A stretch of DNA of 64,000 nt, from the NCBI RefSeq assembly GCF_009498275.1, contig NZ_CP045643.1:6386001-6450000 (forward strand), in the 5' to 3' direction. This document shows positions 17,795 through 25,700 of the stretch, one piece after another. A model generated the notes under the pieces. That model had not been told where the DNA came from. It was given only the letters and a program-made list of their open reading frames with translations, and ran no database searches. Both the position numbers and the translations under genes were made by a program. Source of the DNA: Streptomyces fagopyri (GTDB taxonomy: Bacteria > Actinomycetota > Actinomycetes > Streptomycetales > Streptomycetaceae). Numbering within the stretch: the first letter of the stretch is position 1; each line of letters starts with the position of its first letter.

Positions 17795-18522
17795 CCGTGC
17801 TTCAGCCTCTCGTTGAGTACGTGGTGGGTAGTGAAAATTGCCTCGACGCGGTCTCCGGGGAACACCAGGAGTGCGGCTTCGAGGACGTGGCCGGCGGTGT
17901 CGGCGGCTACTCGGGTGATCGCGAGTACTGCCAGGCCCGGGTTGATCCGGAGAGCGGAAGCCTCATCTGGCGTCGGGAGGCGGGCGGAGACTGTCTCGCG
18001 GACCTCCGCCGACAGGGCGCTCAGAACGGCAAAACTCGCTTCTGCACGCACGTAGGAAGCGCCGTTGTCGAGTACTTCAGTGGGTTCCGGTCCGCGGGGG
18101 ACGTAGATGCGGGCCAGGCTGTGCGGGGAGTCTCCCTCGTAGCTGACGCTGAGGTATTCGGTCAGCGGGCTGCCGTTGGGGAGGCGTAGCAGGGCTGCCA
18201 GATGTCCGTGAGCTTCGATCGCGGTGGCCTGGTCGGTGACGCGCAGAGCCGTTTCGGCCGCCGTCCACGGGTCCAGCGTTCCCCAGCCTCCGACGTATGT
18301 GATCTTGCGGGGGCGGTGGCGGACGTAGTTGCCCTTGCCGTGGATCTTCTCGACCAGGCCTTCCCCTTGCAGTAGCGCGAGGGCGCTGCGCAGGGTCGCT
18401 GTGCTGACCGTGTATCGGTCGGCCAGCCCGGATTCGGATGGGAGGCGTTCGCCGGGCTTGATGCGGCCGGTCGTGATCTGGCGCCGGAGGTCGTCGGCGA
18501 TGTCGTGGTGGCGGGCAGGCAT
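17791..18522 (-). CDS. GntR-family regulator with UTRA domain
   Basis: 243 residues. GntR winged helix at about 1-70 (PSESGLADRYTVSTATLRSAL recognition region) and a UTRA-type sensor in the remainder. The start at ATG 18522 places the HTH directly at the N-terminus; longer frames lack support. It belongs to a minus-strand run of tiny genes that begins at 19587, and ATGA overlap links it to the next gene. Its own operator is not obvious. Confidence 0.88.
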   Translation of the reverse strand: MPARHHDIADDLRRQITTGRIKPGERLPSESGLADRYTVSTATLRSALALLQGEGLVEKIHGKGNYVRHRPRKITYVGGWGTLDPWTAAETALRVTDQATAIEAHGHLAALLRLPNGSPLTEYLSVSYEGDSPHSLARIYVPRGPEPTEVLDNGASYVRAEASFAVLSALSAEVRETVSARLPTPDEASALRINPGLAVLAITRVAADTAGHVLEAALLVFPGDRVEAIFTTHHVLNERLKHG

Positions 18523-18530
18523 GGTCCGGG

Positions 18531-18755
18531 TCACCGCCTTCTCGACATGCGTACGGCGAGTAGCCGGGTCCGTGTGTGCATGGTCAGCAACTCGCCTGAC
18601 TCGAAGAGCAGTTGTTTGGCTCCTTGGGGCAGCTGGAAAAGGTCTCTCACTCTGTACGCGTGACCGCCGATCTGGATGACGTCGCCGCGTTGCACGGTCG
18701 TCGAGGTGATCTCGACTTGGGAGACCAGCGCGCCGCTGGGCGTTCAGTCCCTCAC
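18531..18755 (-). pseudogene. Small conserved gene with nonsense codon at position 4
   Basis: A GGAGGT ribosome site precedes GTG 18755, overlapping the upstream stop (GTGA). The frame reads V-R-D, then TGA (18744-18746), then continues without another stop as TPSGALVSQVEITSTTVQRG, DVIQIGGHAYRVRDLFQL and ends RMSRRR at 18531. The remainder looks like a conserved 70-residue Streptomyces protein. Without readthrough, only a shorter product from the internal GTG in the TTVQRG segment is possible. Confidence 0.65.
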
Positions 18756-18958
18756 TGCTGCACCTCCGTGGGTGCGGGCCGGCTGGGCGTCGAGTGGCAC
18801 GGGCAGGCGCACGCCTCGTACACCACCGGTACATCCACCGGTGCCGCGTCGGGGGAGGACTCCGAGCAGGCGTGGTGTGTGCCGAGCCGGCACGCGGTCG
18901 ACCGGTAGGGGATGGGTGAAGTGTCCGTGATTCGGGGGCGCTGGTGGGCGGGCATCAT
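18752..18958 (-). CDS. Cysteine-rich small protein
   Basis: 68 residues from ATG 18958, with GGGAGG just upstream. Five cysteines and several histidines (STACRLGTHHAC; EACACPCHS) suggest metal binding. It overlaps both the preceding gene (by 4 bp) and the following broken gene (GTGA). Such tiny Cys-rich proteins travel with GntR regulators in Streptomyces; function unknown. Confidence 0.75.
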   Translation of the reverse strand: MMPAHQRPRITDTSPIPYRSTACRLGTHHACSESSPDAAPVDVPVVYEACACPCHSTPSRPAPTEVQQ

Positions 18959-19269
18959 CGGCCTCCCGCGAGGAGCGACCAGGCCGCGGGTGGCAGATGG
19001 GGGGCCACGATCATCGAATGCCGTGGGCGTCTGCGCTCCTCCCAGGCCAGGACGTACGGTCGAACGAGGAGGATGTCCGGCCCCGTTGGCGAGTCCATGC
19101 GGTGGGGGCGGCCGGGGTGTTGCCGCAGGATGGCCGCGGCCTCGGCAACTGGCGCCGAGCGGGCGCGGGCACCCGTCGGTCCCGTGGAGGCTAAGGCGCG
19201 GCGGTGCCGGTCCTTGGGGGAGTGGTGCCTTCTGGTGAGTGAGAGGGCGCGGCGGATGCGGTTGAGCAC
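18955..19269 (-). CDS. Basic small hypothetical protein
   Basis: 104 residues, very basic at the N-terminus (LNRIRRALSLTRRHH), with a core DILLVRPYVLAWEERRR found in many Streptomyces small proteins next to regulators. It overlaps the next gene by 4 bp. Function unknown; the fold may bind nucleic acid, judging by charge only. Confidence 0.7.
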   Translation of the reverse strand: MLNRIRRALSLTRRHHSPKDRHRRALASTGPTGARARSAPVAEAAAILRQHPGRPHRMDSPTGPDILLVRPYVLAWEERRRPRHSMIVAPHLPPAAWSLLAGGR

Positions 19270-19281
19270 GGGTTTCAGCTC

Positions 19282-19587
19282 CTATCGCTGATGGCTGGGT
19301 CCCCCGACATCGCCCGTCGCGGGGGCCGTTTTGCGTACGACCGCCCAGAGGGTGCGGCCGTTCAGGCTGGTGGCGAAGAGGCCGAATCGATCTGCCTCGG
19401 CCACCACTTCCAGGACCTCCCGCCATGAGTCCGCGGAGAGCTCTTCCGGCACCTCCGCTTCGATCGAGGTGTGCCGGTCGTGTTCCTCCAGGCGCGTGGG
19501 GAGCCCAGCGGCGGACAGTCGTGCGGCGATGGCGGCCGCGCTTACTCCCGAAGCGGGCACAGGGCAGCCTCCGTCACCGGCGATCAC
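19282..19587 (-). CDS. Small hypothetical protein, first gene of the tiny-gene operon
   Basis: 101 residues with alternating helices and strands (AIAARLSAAGLPTRLEEHDRH; WREVLEVVAEADRFGLFATS; GRTLWAVVRK). It faces the GntR gene at 19639 across the operator region 19599-19629, so it is probably controlled by that regulator. No domain recognised. Confidence 0.72.
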   Translation of the reverse strand: MIAGDGGCPVPASGVSAAAIAARLSAAGLPTRLEEHDRHTSIEAEVPEELSADSWREVLEVVAEADRFGLFATSLNGRTLWAVVRKTAPATGDVGGPSHQR

Positions 19588-19598
19588 TTTGAGTAAAG

Positions 19599-19629
19599 CT
19601 AGTTAACTAGATTAGGGCTAGTGGACTAG
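19599..19629. promoter_or_regulatory. Paired CTAG-palindrome operators
   Basis: CTAGTTAACTAG (19599-19610) is a perfect 12-bp palindrome. CTAGTGGACTAG (19618-19629) repeats its arms 19 bp further on. They lie in the 51-bp gap between divergent genes, 10 bp before the GntR start. Likely GntR binding sites controlling both directions. Confidence 0.75.
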
Positions 19630-19638
19630 ATTTTCTAC

Positions 19639-20394
19639 ATGCCTGAGCAGCCGCCGTATCTCCGTATCGCCGACGAACTCCGGCGGCGCATCGCGGAGCA
19701 CGTCTGGGAGCCGGGGGATCGCCTCCCCTCCCGTTCCCAGATCGGCCAGGAGTGCGGCGTGGGCGAGAACGTGGTGCGCCGGGCGCAGGAGTTGCTGATC
19801 TCCCAGGGCGTGTTGGAGGGCCGGGCCGGTTCGGGGACGTACGTGGCCGAACCGCGGCAGCGGGTGCGGGTCGTCCGTTCGTCAGCGCGCGAGCAGCCGG
19901 ACGGGTCACCGTTCCGTACGGATATGAAGGCAGTCGGCAGGCAGGGTGACTGGGAGAGCCGGACCGACGCCAAGGTGCCGGCGCCCGAGGAGATCGCGCA
20001 GCGTCTCGGTATCGCGGACGGCGACCTGTGCGTCCGGACGACGTACGAGTTCCTGGCCGATGGCAGGCCGGTGCAGCTGTCGACGAGTTGGGAGCCCTAC
20101 GACCTCACCGCCGGCACTCTCGTCGTTCTCCCGGAGGGCGGGCCGCATGCCGGAGCGGGTGTCGTGAACCGGATGGCCGCCATCGGTGTCACCGTCAGCC
20201 ATGCCGTGGAGCAGCCGGAGCCGCGGCAGGCGACCGCCGAGGAGGCGTCCCTGCTCGGCATCCAGAAGGCCGCGCTTGTCACGCACATCCGGCGGACGTA
20301 CTACAGCGACCAGGGGCGACCGGTCGAGACGGCGGACATCGTTGTGCCCGCTGCGCACTGCGAGATCGTTTACGAGATCCCGATCAACCGGTAG
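19639..20394 (+). CDS. GntR-family regulator with UTRA domain
   Basis: 251 residues: GntR winged helix at 5-70 (PSRSQIGQECGVGENVVRRAQ) and UTRA domain at about 95-250 (LSTSWEPYDLTAGT; ETADIVVPAAHCEIVYEIPINR). It is a paralogue of the regulator at 17791 and of the AICE repressor. The adjacent CTAG palindromes point to autoregulation and control of the divergent tiny-gene operon. Confidence 0.92.
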   Translation: MPEQPPYLRIADELRRRIAEHVWEPGDRLPSRSQIGQECGVGENVVRRAQELLISQGVLEGRAGSGTYVAEPRQRVRVVRSSAREQPDGSPFRTDMKAVGRQGDWESRTDAKVPAPEEIAQRLGIADGDLCVRTTYEFLADGRPVQLSTSWEPYDLTAGTLVVLPEGGPHAGAGVVNRMAAIGVTVSHAVEQPEPRQATAEEASLLGIQKAALVTHIRRTYYSDQGRPVETADIVVPAAHCEIVYEIPINR

Positions 20395-20445
20395 CCGGCA
20401 CATGTAGGACGACAACTGAACTGGCGGCTGCCGATCAGCCCGGAC

Positions 20446-20724
20446 TCAGCTCTCCTCGTCCTCGATCATGCCGATGTCGAGGGGGAACGACTTCAGGAAG
20501 TCACGTACCGCAGGTTCCTGCTCCGCTTCGGCCAAGTCTGTGATCACTTGCAGGAATCGGCGGCGTTGATCGGACGGTAGTTGCAGCAGCGCCCAGCCAA
20601 TGGTTTCCATCATCTTCACCGCGGAGTCGGGGTTCACTTCGTCGTCGTCGCAGTCGTCCAGCCACCGCACGATGTCGACGAGCAGTCGGGTCAGCGCGGG
20701 CACGAGTGGATCTCTGTCAGTCAT
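20446..20724 (-). CDS. Small acidic helical protein
   Basis: 92 residues from ATG 20724 and strongly acidic (DDCDDDEVNPDS; MIEDEES). Predicted all-helical (LTRLLVDIVRWL; RRRFLQVITDLAEAE). The composition resembles immunity or DNA-mimic proteins, but no family is recognised. Convergent with the GntR gene. Confidence 0.72.
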   Translation of the reverse strand: MTDRDPLVPALTRLLVDIVRWLDDCDDDEVNPDSAVKMMETIGWALLQLPSDQRRRFLQVITDLAEAEQEPAVRDFLKSFPLDIGMIEDEES

Positions 20725-20826
20725 GTGGGCAACGTAGCCGAGGCCTGCGACAGCGCCTCGCGGATCGGTCAGCGGACTGCAATGGGGACGGCCCCACACC
20801 GTTCGCCAACCTCGTATCGTGCGTGC

Positions 20827-21027
20827 ATGCGCAATGAGCGGCACGACGAGCCACTGTCCAAAGCGGAGTTGGAGTTGTTCCTCCAGTATCTGCACCGGTT
20901 CGCCAACCACGATGTGGATCAGTTCGCCAACATGCAGGTGGGTTATCGCGAGTACCCCGTCTATGTGAGCTTCGCCAGGCAGCCCGAGGCGGGAGTTGAC
21001 GTCGAGGAGGTCTACCTGCGGCCGTAG
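20827..21027 (+). CDS. 66-residue hypothetical protein
   Basis: Encodes MRNERHDEPLSKAELELFLQ and a short beta part ending VEEVYLRP. It is divergent from the gene at 20446-20724 with about 100 bp between them. It is small but has a coherent helix-then-strand pattern and normal codon use. No family recognised. Confidence 0.6.
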   Translation: MRNERHDEPLSKAELELFLQYLHRFANHDVDQFANMQVGYREYPVYVSFARQPEAGVDVEEVYLRP

Positions 21028-21158
21028 CGAAGCCATGCCCTGTCGAATGTGTGTCGAGGACTGGCCGACTGAGAGTCGGGGCGGGGGAGCGGCGCAGGTT
21101 AGAGGCGGTGCCACGCTCGACGCGCCAAGCGCCTTCTAAGCGCTCCGTCGATCGCACC

Positions 21159-21336
21159 GTGCCACAGTCGTGCCACATCGTGCGGTCAACCACGGTCAAT
21201 GACGGCTCGTCGCAGTCGAGATGCACTGTTCACCTGGGTCGTCGCTACAGCCGATGCGACCTGGGGAACTACGTCGCCGACCACGGCCGCCCTTACGAGG
21301 CGGATGTCGGCGGTTCGAAACCGTCCGCGCCCACCA
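21159..21336 (+). repeat. attR: integrase arm region plus tRNA-Val(TAC) 3' half
   Basis: Positions 21159-21286 repeat 8023-8150 without gaps (about 82% by hand count). Then 21287-21336 is a true tRNA 3' half: anticodon arm CCGCC-CTTACGA-GGCGG (anticodon TAC), a five-base variable loop, a T-arm with TTCGAAA loop, acceptor strand CGCGCCC, A73 and encoded CCA. The 5' half of the tRNA is absent, so this is the right attachment site of an element integrated into tRNA-Val(TAC); the intact tRNA should lie beyond the left edge of the window. Confidence 0.82.
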
Positions 21337-21568
21337 GGAATGAGGCCCCCGGCTGATCATGGTGAACGATCGACCAAGGCGCAAGGGCCGTTGGTCGACG
21401 TTGACGGACCCCCGTGATCGACCCGATAAGAAGGATGAGGTCACGTCTCAAAGCCTGTGCTGGGCGTGCATCGCCCTTGGCCGGTCGGCGACGGGGCGTC
21501 GAGCGCGCGTTGCGCCCTGGGCCGACAGTCCGGGCGCCGGCTCCGGATGCGAAGGAGTCGGGCGAGCA

Positions 21569-21585
21569 ATACCCTGCCGGGGTAT
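21569..21585 (+). promoter_or_regulatory. CsoR-like copper operator
   Basis: ATACCCTGCCGGGGTAT has perfect 6-bp arms (ATACCC/GGGTAT) and matches the pattern of CsoR-family sites that release on Cu(I). It lies about 60 bp before the DUF6153 gene. Confidence 0.65.
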
Positions 21586-21643
21586 CGTCCAGTAGGGCGG
21601 TACGCGGACGGCGAGCACGGTCGAGCACGGGAGGGGAACGGTT

Positions 21644-22111
21644 GTGGGTGGCGGACAGGCGGGCAACCGGGGAGTCACCCGGCTGCTGGCGGTGTGCGCG
21701 GTCCTGTTCGGCCTGTTCTTCATGCATGGCGCTCCGGCCACCGCCGCCGGTGGCTGCCACGGGGCGATGCCGGCGATGTCGTCGCCGATGTCCTCACCCA
21801 TGTCCTCATCGATGTCCGACGGGCATGACCTTGCCCCGGTGACCATGGGCCATGCGCCGGGCGCGCATCAGCCGGGCCTGAGTGTGCGCCACGCTGATGC
21901 TTCGGGGATGCCCGGGGTGCTGTGTGTGTCCACGCCGGCGTCCAAGCGGATCCCCCTGCCGACGCCAGGCCTGCTCGCGCCGGCCGCTGTCGCGGTGCCG
22001 GCTTTCTGGATGCCCGCGGGACTGCGGGCGGCGGTCGGCCGGACGGGGCGGCGGGGTCCGCCGACCAGTGGACGGGATCTCCTGAATCAGGTGTGCGTCG
22101 CGCGGACCTGA
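21644..22111 (+). CDS. DUF6153-family membrane/secreted protein, copper-linked
   Basis: 155 residues from GTG 21644 with GGGAGGGGA upstream. An N-terminal hydrophobic segment (RLLAVCAVLFGLFFMHGA) is followed by a Met/Ser-rich stretch with repeated MSSPMSS units and GH/MGHA motifs, then a Cys near residue 95 and a Pro-rich tail. This fits the DUF6153 family found beside copper genes in Streptomyces. The Met and His clusters are plausible Cu(I)/Cu(II) ligands. The preceding CsoR-like dyad and following lipoprotein suggest one copper-responsive operon. Confidence 0.72.
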   Translation: MGGGQAGNRGVTRLLAVCAVLFGLFFMHGAPATAAGGCHGAMPAMSSPMSSPMSSSMSDGHDLAPVTMGHAPGAHQPGLSVRHADASGMPGVLCVSTPASKRIPLPTPGLLAPAAVAVPAFWMPAGLRAAVGRTGRRGPPTSGRDLLNQVCVART

Positions 22112-22214
22112 CAGACACGACGCCGAACCTCGGCGACAGCCGGTTCGGCCCCGTGTCCTGTTCACTTCCGCGCGCCACCGGTGTGGTGCGCCCACCCGGA
22201 AAGACCACCACTCG

Positions 22215-23141
22215 ATGTTCGCTTCATCTCGTTCCACTGTGCGCCGCCGTGCTGTCGCCGCGGCCGGTACGGCAGTCGCTCTCGCGCTGACTCTGGCCGC
22301 CTGCGGCTCCTCGGGCGACTCCTCGTCCATGCCCGGCATGGACCACGACACCAAGGCCTCGGCGTCCTCGTCGCGGAGCGCGTCACCCTCGATGGGCGAC
22401 ATGCCGGGCATGGACCACATGGCCGACGGGAACGGACTGTCCGACACTCAGGACGGCTACCGCCTCGCCTCGAAGGACACGACCCTGCCGTCCGGCAAGC
22501 GGGCCGCCTACCGATTCACCGTCACCGGCACGGGGGACAAGCCGGTCACCGGCTTCGCCCTCGACCAGACCAAGCGGATGCACTTCTACGCCATCCGCTC
22601 CGACCTGACCGGCTTCCAGCACATCCACCCCACGATGGCCCCGGACGGCACCTGGACGGCCGATCTGACCGCCCTGGCACCCGGCTCCTGGCGCACCTTC
22701 GCCGGTTTCACCCCCGACAGCGGGACGGGGAAGGGCAGGGACTTCGTCCTCAGCCGCACCGTGACCGTCCCCGGTAACGCCACGAAAACCCCGCTGCCCG
22801 CGCCGGCCACCACCGCGGAGGTCGATGGGTACACCGTCACCGTCAAGGGCGAACCGATGGCCGGCATGGCCCACCCCTTGGGCGTCAGCGTGTCGAAGGA
22901 CGGCAAGCCGGTCACCGGCCTCGAGCCCTACCTGAACACCTACGCCCACCTGACTGCCTTCCACGAGGGCAACCAGGAGTTCGCTCATCTTCACCCGACC
23001 ACCAAGGTCACCGGCGGCAACGGAGGCCCGGATCTGGCCTTCCACGCCGAACTGCCCACCGCGGGCAACTGGCGGCTGTTCTTGCAGTTCCGGACTGGCG
23101 GCACGCTCCACACGGCCGCCTTGACCCTGCACGTCGGCTGA
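22215..23141 (+). CDS. Met/His-rich lipoprotein, probable extracellular copper binder
   Basis: 308 residues. The signal sequence ends with lipobox LAAC near residue 30. Next come two SMPGMDH/DMPGMDHM clusters (residues 39-70), typical Cu-binding repeats. Two beta-sandwich domains follow, each with a conserved H-x-H element (FQHIHPTMAPDGTW and FAHLHPTTKV). It lies 100 bp after the DUF6153 gene. Likely role: extracytoplasmic copper binding or sequestration; the substrate is inferred from the motifs. Confidence 0.82.
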   Translation: MFASSRSTVRRRAVAAAGTAVALALTLAACGSSGDSSSMPGMDHDTKASASSSRSASPSMGDMPGMDHMADGNGLSDTQDGYRLASKDTTLPSGKRAAYRFTVTGTGDKPVTGFALDQTKRMHFYAIRSDLTGFQHIHPTMAPDGTWTADLTALAPGSWRTFAGFTPDSGTGKGRDFVLSRTVTVPGNATKTPLPAPATTAEVDGYTVTVKGEPMAGMAHPLGVSVSKDGKPVTGLEPYLNTYAHLTAFHEGNQEFAHLHPTTKVTGGNGGPDLAFHAELPTAGNWRLFLQFRTGGTLHTAALTLHVG

Positions 23142-23149
23142 CGTCCGGA

Positions 23150-23176
23150 GGGGCGCCGTCCAGGCGGCGGCGCCCC
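23150..23176 (+). terminator. Terminator of the copper lipoprotein gene
   Basis: GGGGCGCCG (23150-23158) and CGGCGCCCC (23168-23176) form a perfect 9-bp stem 9 bp after the stop codon. Confidence 0.8.
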
Positions 23177-23357
23177 GTCCGAGTCTCAGGTCTGCCACCG
23201 GCACCCGACACCAACAGGCGCGAACGCGGGCGGTCGACGCCGCACCCCAGCGGCCAACAGGACCGGGCAGAGGGCAGGTTGACCCGCCGTCGACGGGTCC
23301 CTGTGATCGGTCCGACAAGGAAGCGGACCGAGTGCAAGCGTCCGCGTACGGCCCGGA

Positions 23358-23564
23358 TCAGTCTTCGGCGTCGTGGAAGTAGACCGTAAGACTCGGCCAA
23401 TAGCCGTCCGCGGTGACCTCCGTATGCATGACGAGATCCTGGACCTCGACCGAGCCGAGGTTTTCGATGGAGTCGGCGACTCTGCGAAGCAGCGCAGGTA
23501 CGTCATCCTGCCCGGTTCCTGCCGGGTTGGCCTGGGAGAAGTGCTTGATCGTCCACGATTCCAT
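23358..23564 (-). CDS. Conserved 68-residue Streptomyces protein
   Basis: From ATG 23564: WTIKHFSQANPAGTGQDDVP then LLRRVADSIENLG, and an end VTADGYWPSLTVYFHDAED. I recognise this small alpha/beta family as frequent in Streptomyces, often described only as hypothetical. It is isolated from operons. Longer frames starting at 23765 add compositionally unlikely sequence. Confidence 0.75.
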   Translation of the reverse strand: MESWTIKHFSQANPAGTGQDDVPALLRRVADSIENLGSVEVQDLVMHTEVTADGYWPSLTVYFHDAED

Positions 23565-24175
23565 GCGTTGATGATCGCGCAAGCGCCGGCCGCCACGCTG
23601 TCTCGTTCGGGGGCGGACCCTCCAGGGGTGCCGTACAGCAGCGAAGTACGGCAACTTCCGTCCCTCCGAGCGACCGCCACCAGGCCCAAGCGGCCGACTG
23701 ACGTGCCCGGCAGACCCCAGGACCGCCGTGCCCACGGCTCGGGACGAAGGGTGGCGTCGTGCCATTCACGCGCCGGAGAGCCCACACGGAGTCCACGCAC
23801 CGGCGCGTGGTCCGTGCGGTGCTTCGGTCGTGGGTGGTGGAGGGGGCTGGTGCGGGGGCTGGGGCTGGATTGCAGAGCCTGTTCGTGGCGCTTAGCGTGA
23901 TGTGGGGGACCAGGGGCCCGCGGGTGCGGGTGCGGTGCGTACGGCGGGTCGGCAGAGGATGTGCCCGGGGTCCGGTCCATCGAGGTGATGAACGCCGACC
24001 GACGGCACACAGGCGCTCGTCACGCGTCTCGCCGACACCTTCAGACAGCCGATCCGTTCGCCGGTCCTCCGCCCGGCCTCGGATCCGCCGGTCCTCCGCT
24101 CGGCGCGACGAGCGGACCCGAACACTGACCTCGGCCCGCCGGGTTCGTCGGCCGCCGAGAGACGGAAGGTCACTC
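23565..24175. other. 610-bp gap without a convincing gene
   Basis: GC-rich with long shadow frames only. CCGGTCCTCCGC occurs twice, 28 bp apart (near 24061 and 24089), just before the oxidoreductase gene. The oxidoreductase ribosome site GGAAGG is at its right end. Confidence 0.4.
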
Positions 24176-25249
24176 ATGCCCCGGTCCATGCGCGCGCTCG
24201 TAGCCGGAAAGGTCGGCGAGCCGGCCGACGTCCTGCGGCTGGAATCCCGTCCCGTTCCCACGCCGGACGCCGGTCAGGCCCTCGTCCGTGTGAAGGCGAC
24301 TCCGATCCACGCCAGTGATCTGCACGTGCTGGGTGGCCGCTACGGCTTCTCGCCCGAGTTCCCGACTGTCGGGGGGCACATGGAATGCGTGGGCCGTGTC
24401 GAGGCGCTCGGTCCGCACACCGAGGGACTGGAGACCGGTGATCGCGTGGTGGCCGCCGCCGTCCCCGCGGTACCCGGGCCGAGTGTGGCCGGCACCTGGC
24501 AGGAGTACCTCGTCGCCGATGCACGGAGACTTCTGCCGGTCCCCGATCATCTGAGTGACTCCAGCGCCTGTCAGCTCGCCGTCAACCCGTTGACCGCGCT
24601 GCTCCTGGTGACTCGCGAACTCGACGTACAGCCGGGTGAATGGCTGTTGCAGACGGCCGCGGGCTCCACCGTCGGCCGGCTCGTCATCCAGTTGGCCAGG
24701 CACCTGGGTATCCGCACGATCAACGTCGTCCGGCGGCGCGACGCCGTCGAGGAGATCAGGACGTTCGGTGGTGACGAGGTCATCTGCACGGAGGACGAGG
24801 ACCTGATGCGGCGTGTGGCCGACATCGCCGGATCGGCCGGTGTGCGCAAGGCCGTCGACTGTGTCGCGGGCCATGTGGGTGCCCAGGTTTCCCAGGCCCT
24901 GGCTCCAGGAGGGCAGGTCGTGGTCTACGGCGCGCTCTCCACCCATCGGCAGACCGAGCCGGCGGCGCTGACGATCCCGCTGTCGGCACGCTCGGTCATC
25001 TACGAGACCAAGACGGTCCGGGGCTTCTGGCTGAACCGCTGGTTCGGCGCCACCTCGCCGGAGGACGCGCTGCGCGCGCTGTCCGAGGTCCGCGGACTCG
25101 TCACCGACGAAGTGCTGAGCATTCCCGAGGGCGAGCCGTTCCCGCTCGAACGGTTCACCGAGGCCATCTCGTTCGCCGAAGCACCCGGGCACGGCGCGAA
25201 ACCGCTCTTCGTCTTCGCGGACGGCGTCCGGGGCGAAGGCGACGGATAG
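24176..25249 (+). CDS. Zinc-independent medium-chain dehydrogenase/quinone oxidoreductase
   Basis: 357 residues from ATG 24176 (GGAAGG ribosome site). N-terminal GroES-like domain (VRVKATPIHASDLHVLGGRYG; GHMECVGRVEALG; GDRVVAAA) and a Rossmann NADPH domain (LQTAAGSTVGRLVIQLARHLG). The pattern matches MECR/quinone oxidoreductase-like proteins, which reduce enoyl or quinone substrates with NADPH; the catalytic zinc ligands of alcohol dehydrogenases are not seen. No operon partners. Confidence 0.88.
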   Translation: MPRSMRALVAGKVGEPADVLRLESRPVPTPDAGQALVRVKATPIHASDLHVLGGRYGFSPEFPTVGGHMECVGRVEALGPHTEGLETGDRVVAAAVPAVPGPSVAGTWQEYLVADARRLLPVPDHLSDSSACQLAVNPLTALLLVTRELDVQPGEWLLQTAAGSTVGRLVIQLARHLGIRTINVVRRRDAVEEIRTFGGDEVICTEDEDLMRRVADIAGSAGVRKAVDCVAGHVGAQVSQALAPGGQVVVYGALSTHRQTEPAALTIPLSARSVIYETKTVRGFWLNRWFGATSPEDALRALSEVRGLVTDEVLSIPEGEPFPLERFTEAISFAEAPGHGAKPLFVFADGVRGEGDG

Positions 25250-25359
25250 GGCTCGGCCCTTCAACCCGACCCCACCGTGACCGCGTCGGCACGGGCTCGG
25301 ACCGGACAACGAACTCACCTGGCGGATCCCGGTGGTTGGAAACCTTCCGTCCTCCGGAT

Positions 25360-25674
25360 CTACGACTGGAAGTACTCCGACGTCAGGTCGCTGACCCGTT
25401 CCGGCTGCCTGGTGTGGGCGGGGAGGAACTCGGTCGTCGTCGGCTTCAGGTCGATGACCGGGGTCCCCGAGACCGCGTCGAGGCCCACCACCGTCGACGC
25501 GTGGACGCGGATGGATTCGACGGCGCAGCTCGTCACCCCGATGCGATTCGGCCGGCGGGGGCCGCGGCCGGCGAAGACACCGACGGGCGGGAGGTCGGAG
25601 CGGCCGCGGTAGGGGCGGGGTTCGCGGTGGCCGTCCTGTTCCGGGAACCGGTCGAAGACGAAGAGGACCTCCAC
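25360..25674 (-). pseudogene. TrmO-like tRNA methyltransferase lacking its N-terminal third
   Basis: 104 residues from GTG 25674. EVLFVFDRF, then R-P-Y-R-G-R, then PVGVFAGRGPRRPNRIGVT and the GLDAVSGTPVIDLKP motif are characteristic of TrmO (YaeB/VirR), which methylates N6-threonylcarbamoyladenosine at tRNA position 37. The N-terminal portion expected before EVLFVF is missing; directly upstream is only a short spacer and the next gene. It is probably non-functional, unless a shortened form is used. Confidence 0.7.
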
Positions 25675-25700
25675 GGGTGGCGCTGCCCGCGCGGGGACCC

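Noticed and set aside
21287..21336. Complete tRNA-Val gene
   Set aside because: No D-arm or 5' acceptor strand precedes the anticodon arm; only the 3' half is present, as expected of an attachment site.
21401..23330. Possible short duplication (GACGG..CCCCGTGATCG..CCGA near 21403 and 23293)
   Set aside because: Similarity is about 35 bp, imperfect, and without a boundary or element structure, so it could be chance in GC-rich DNA.
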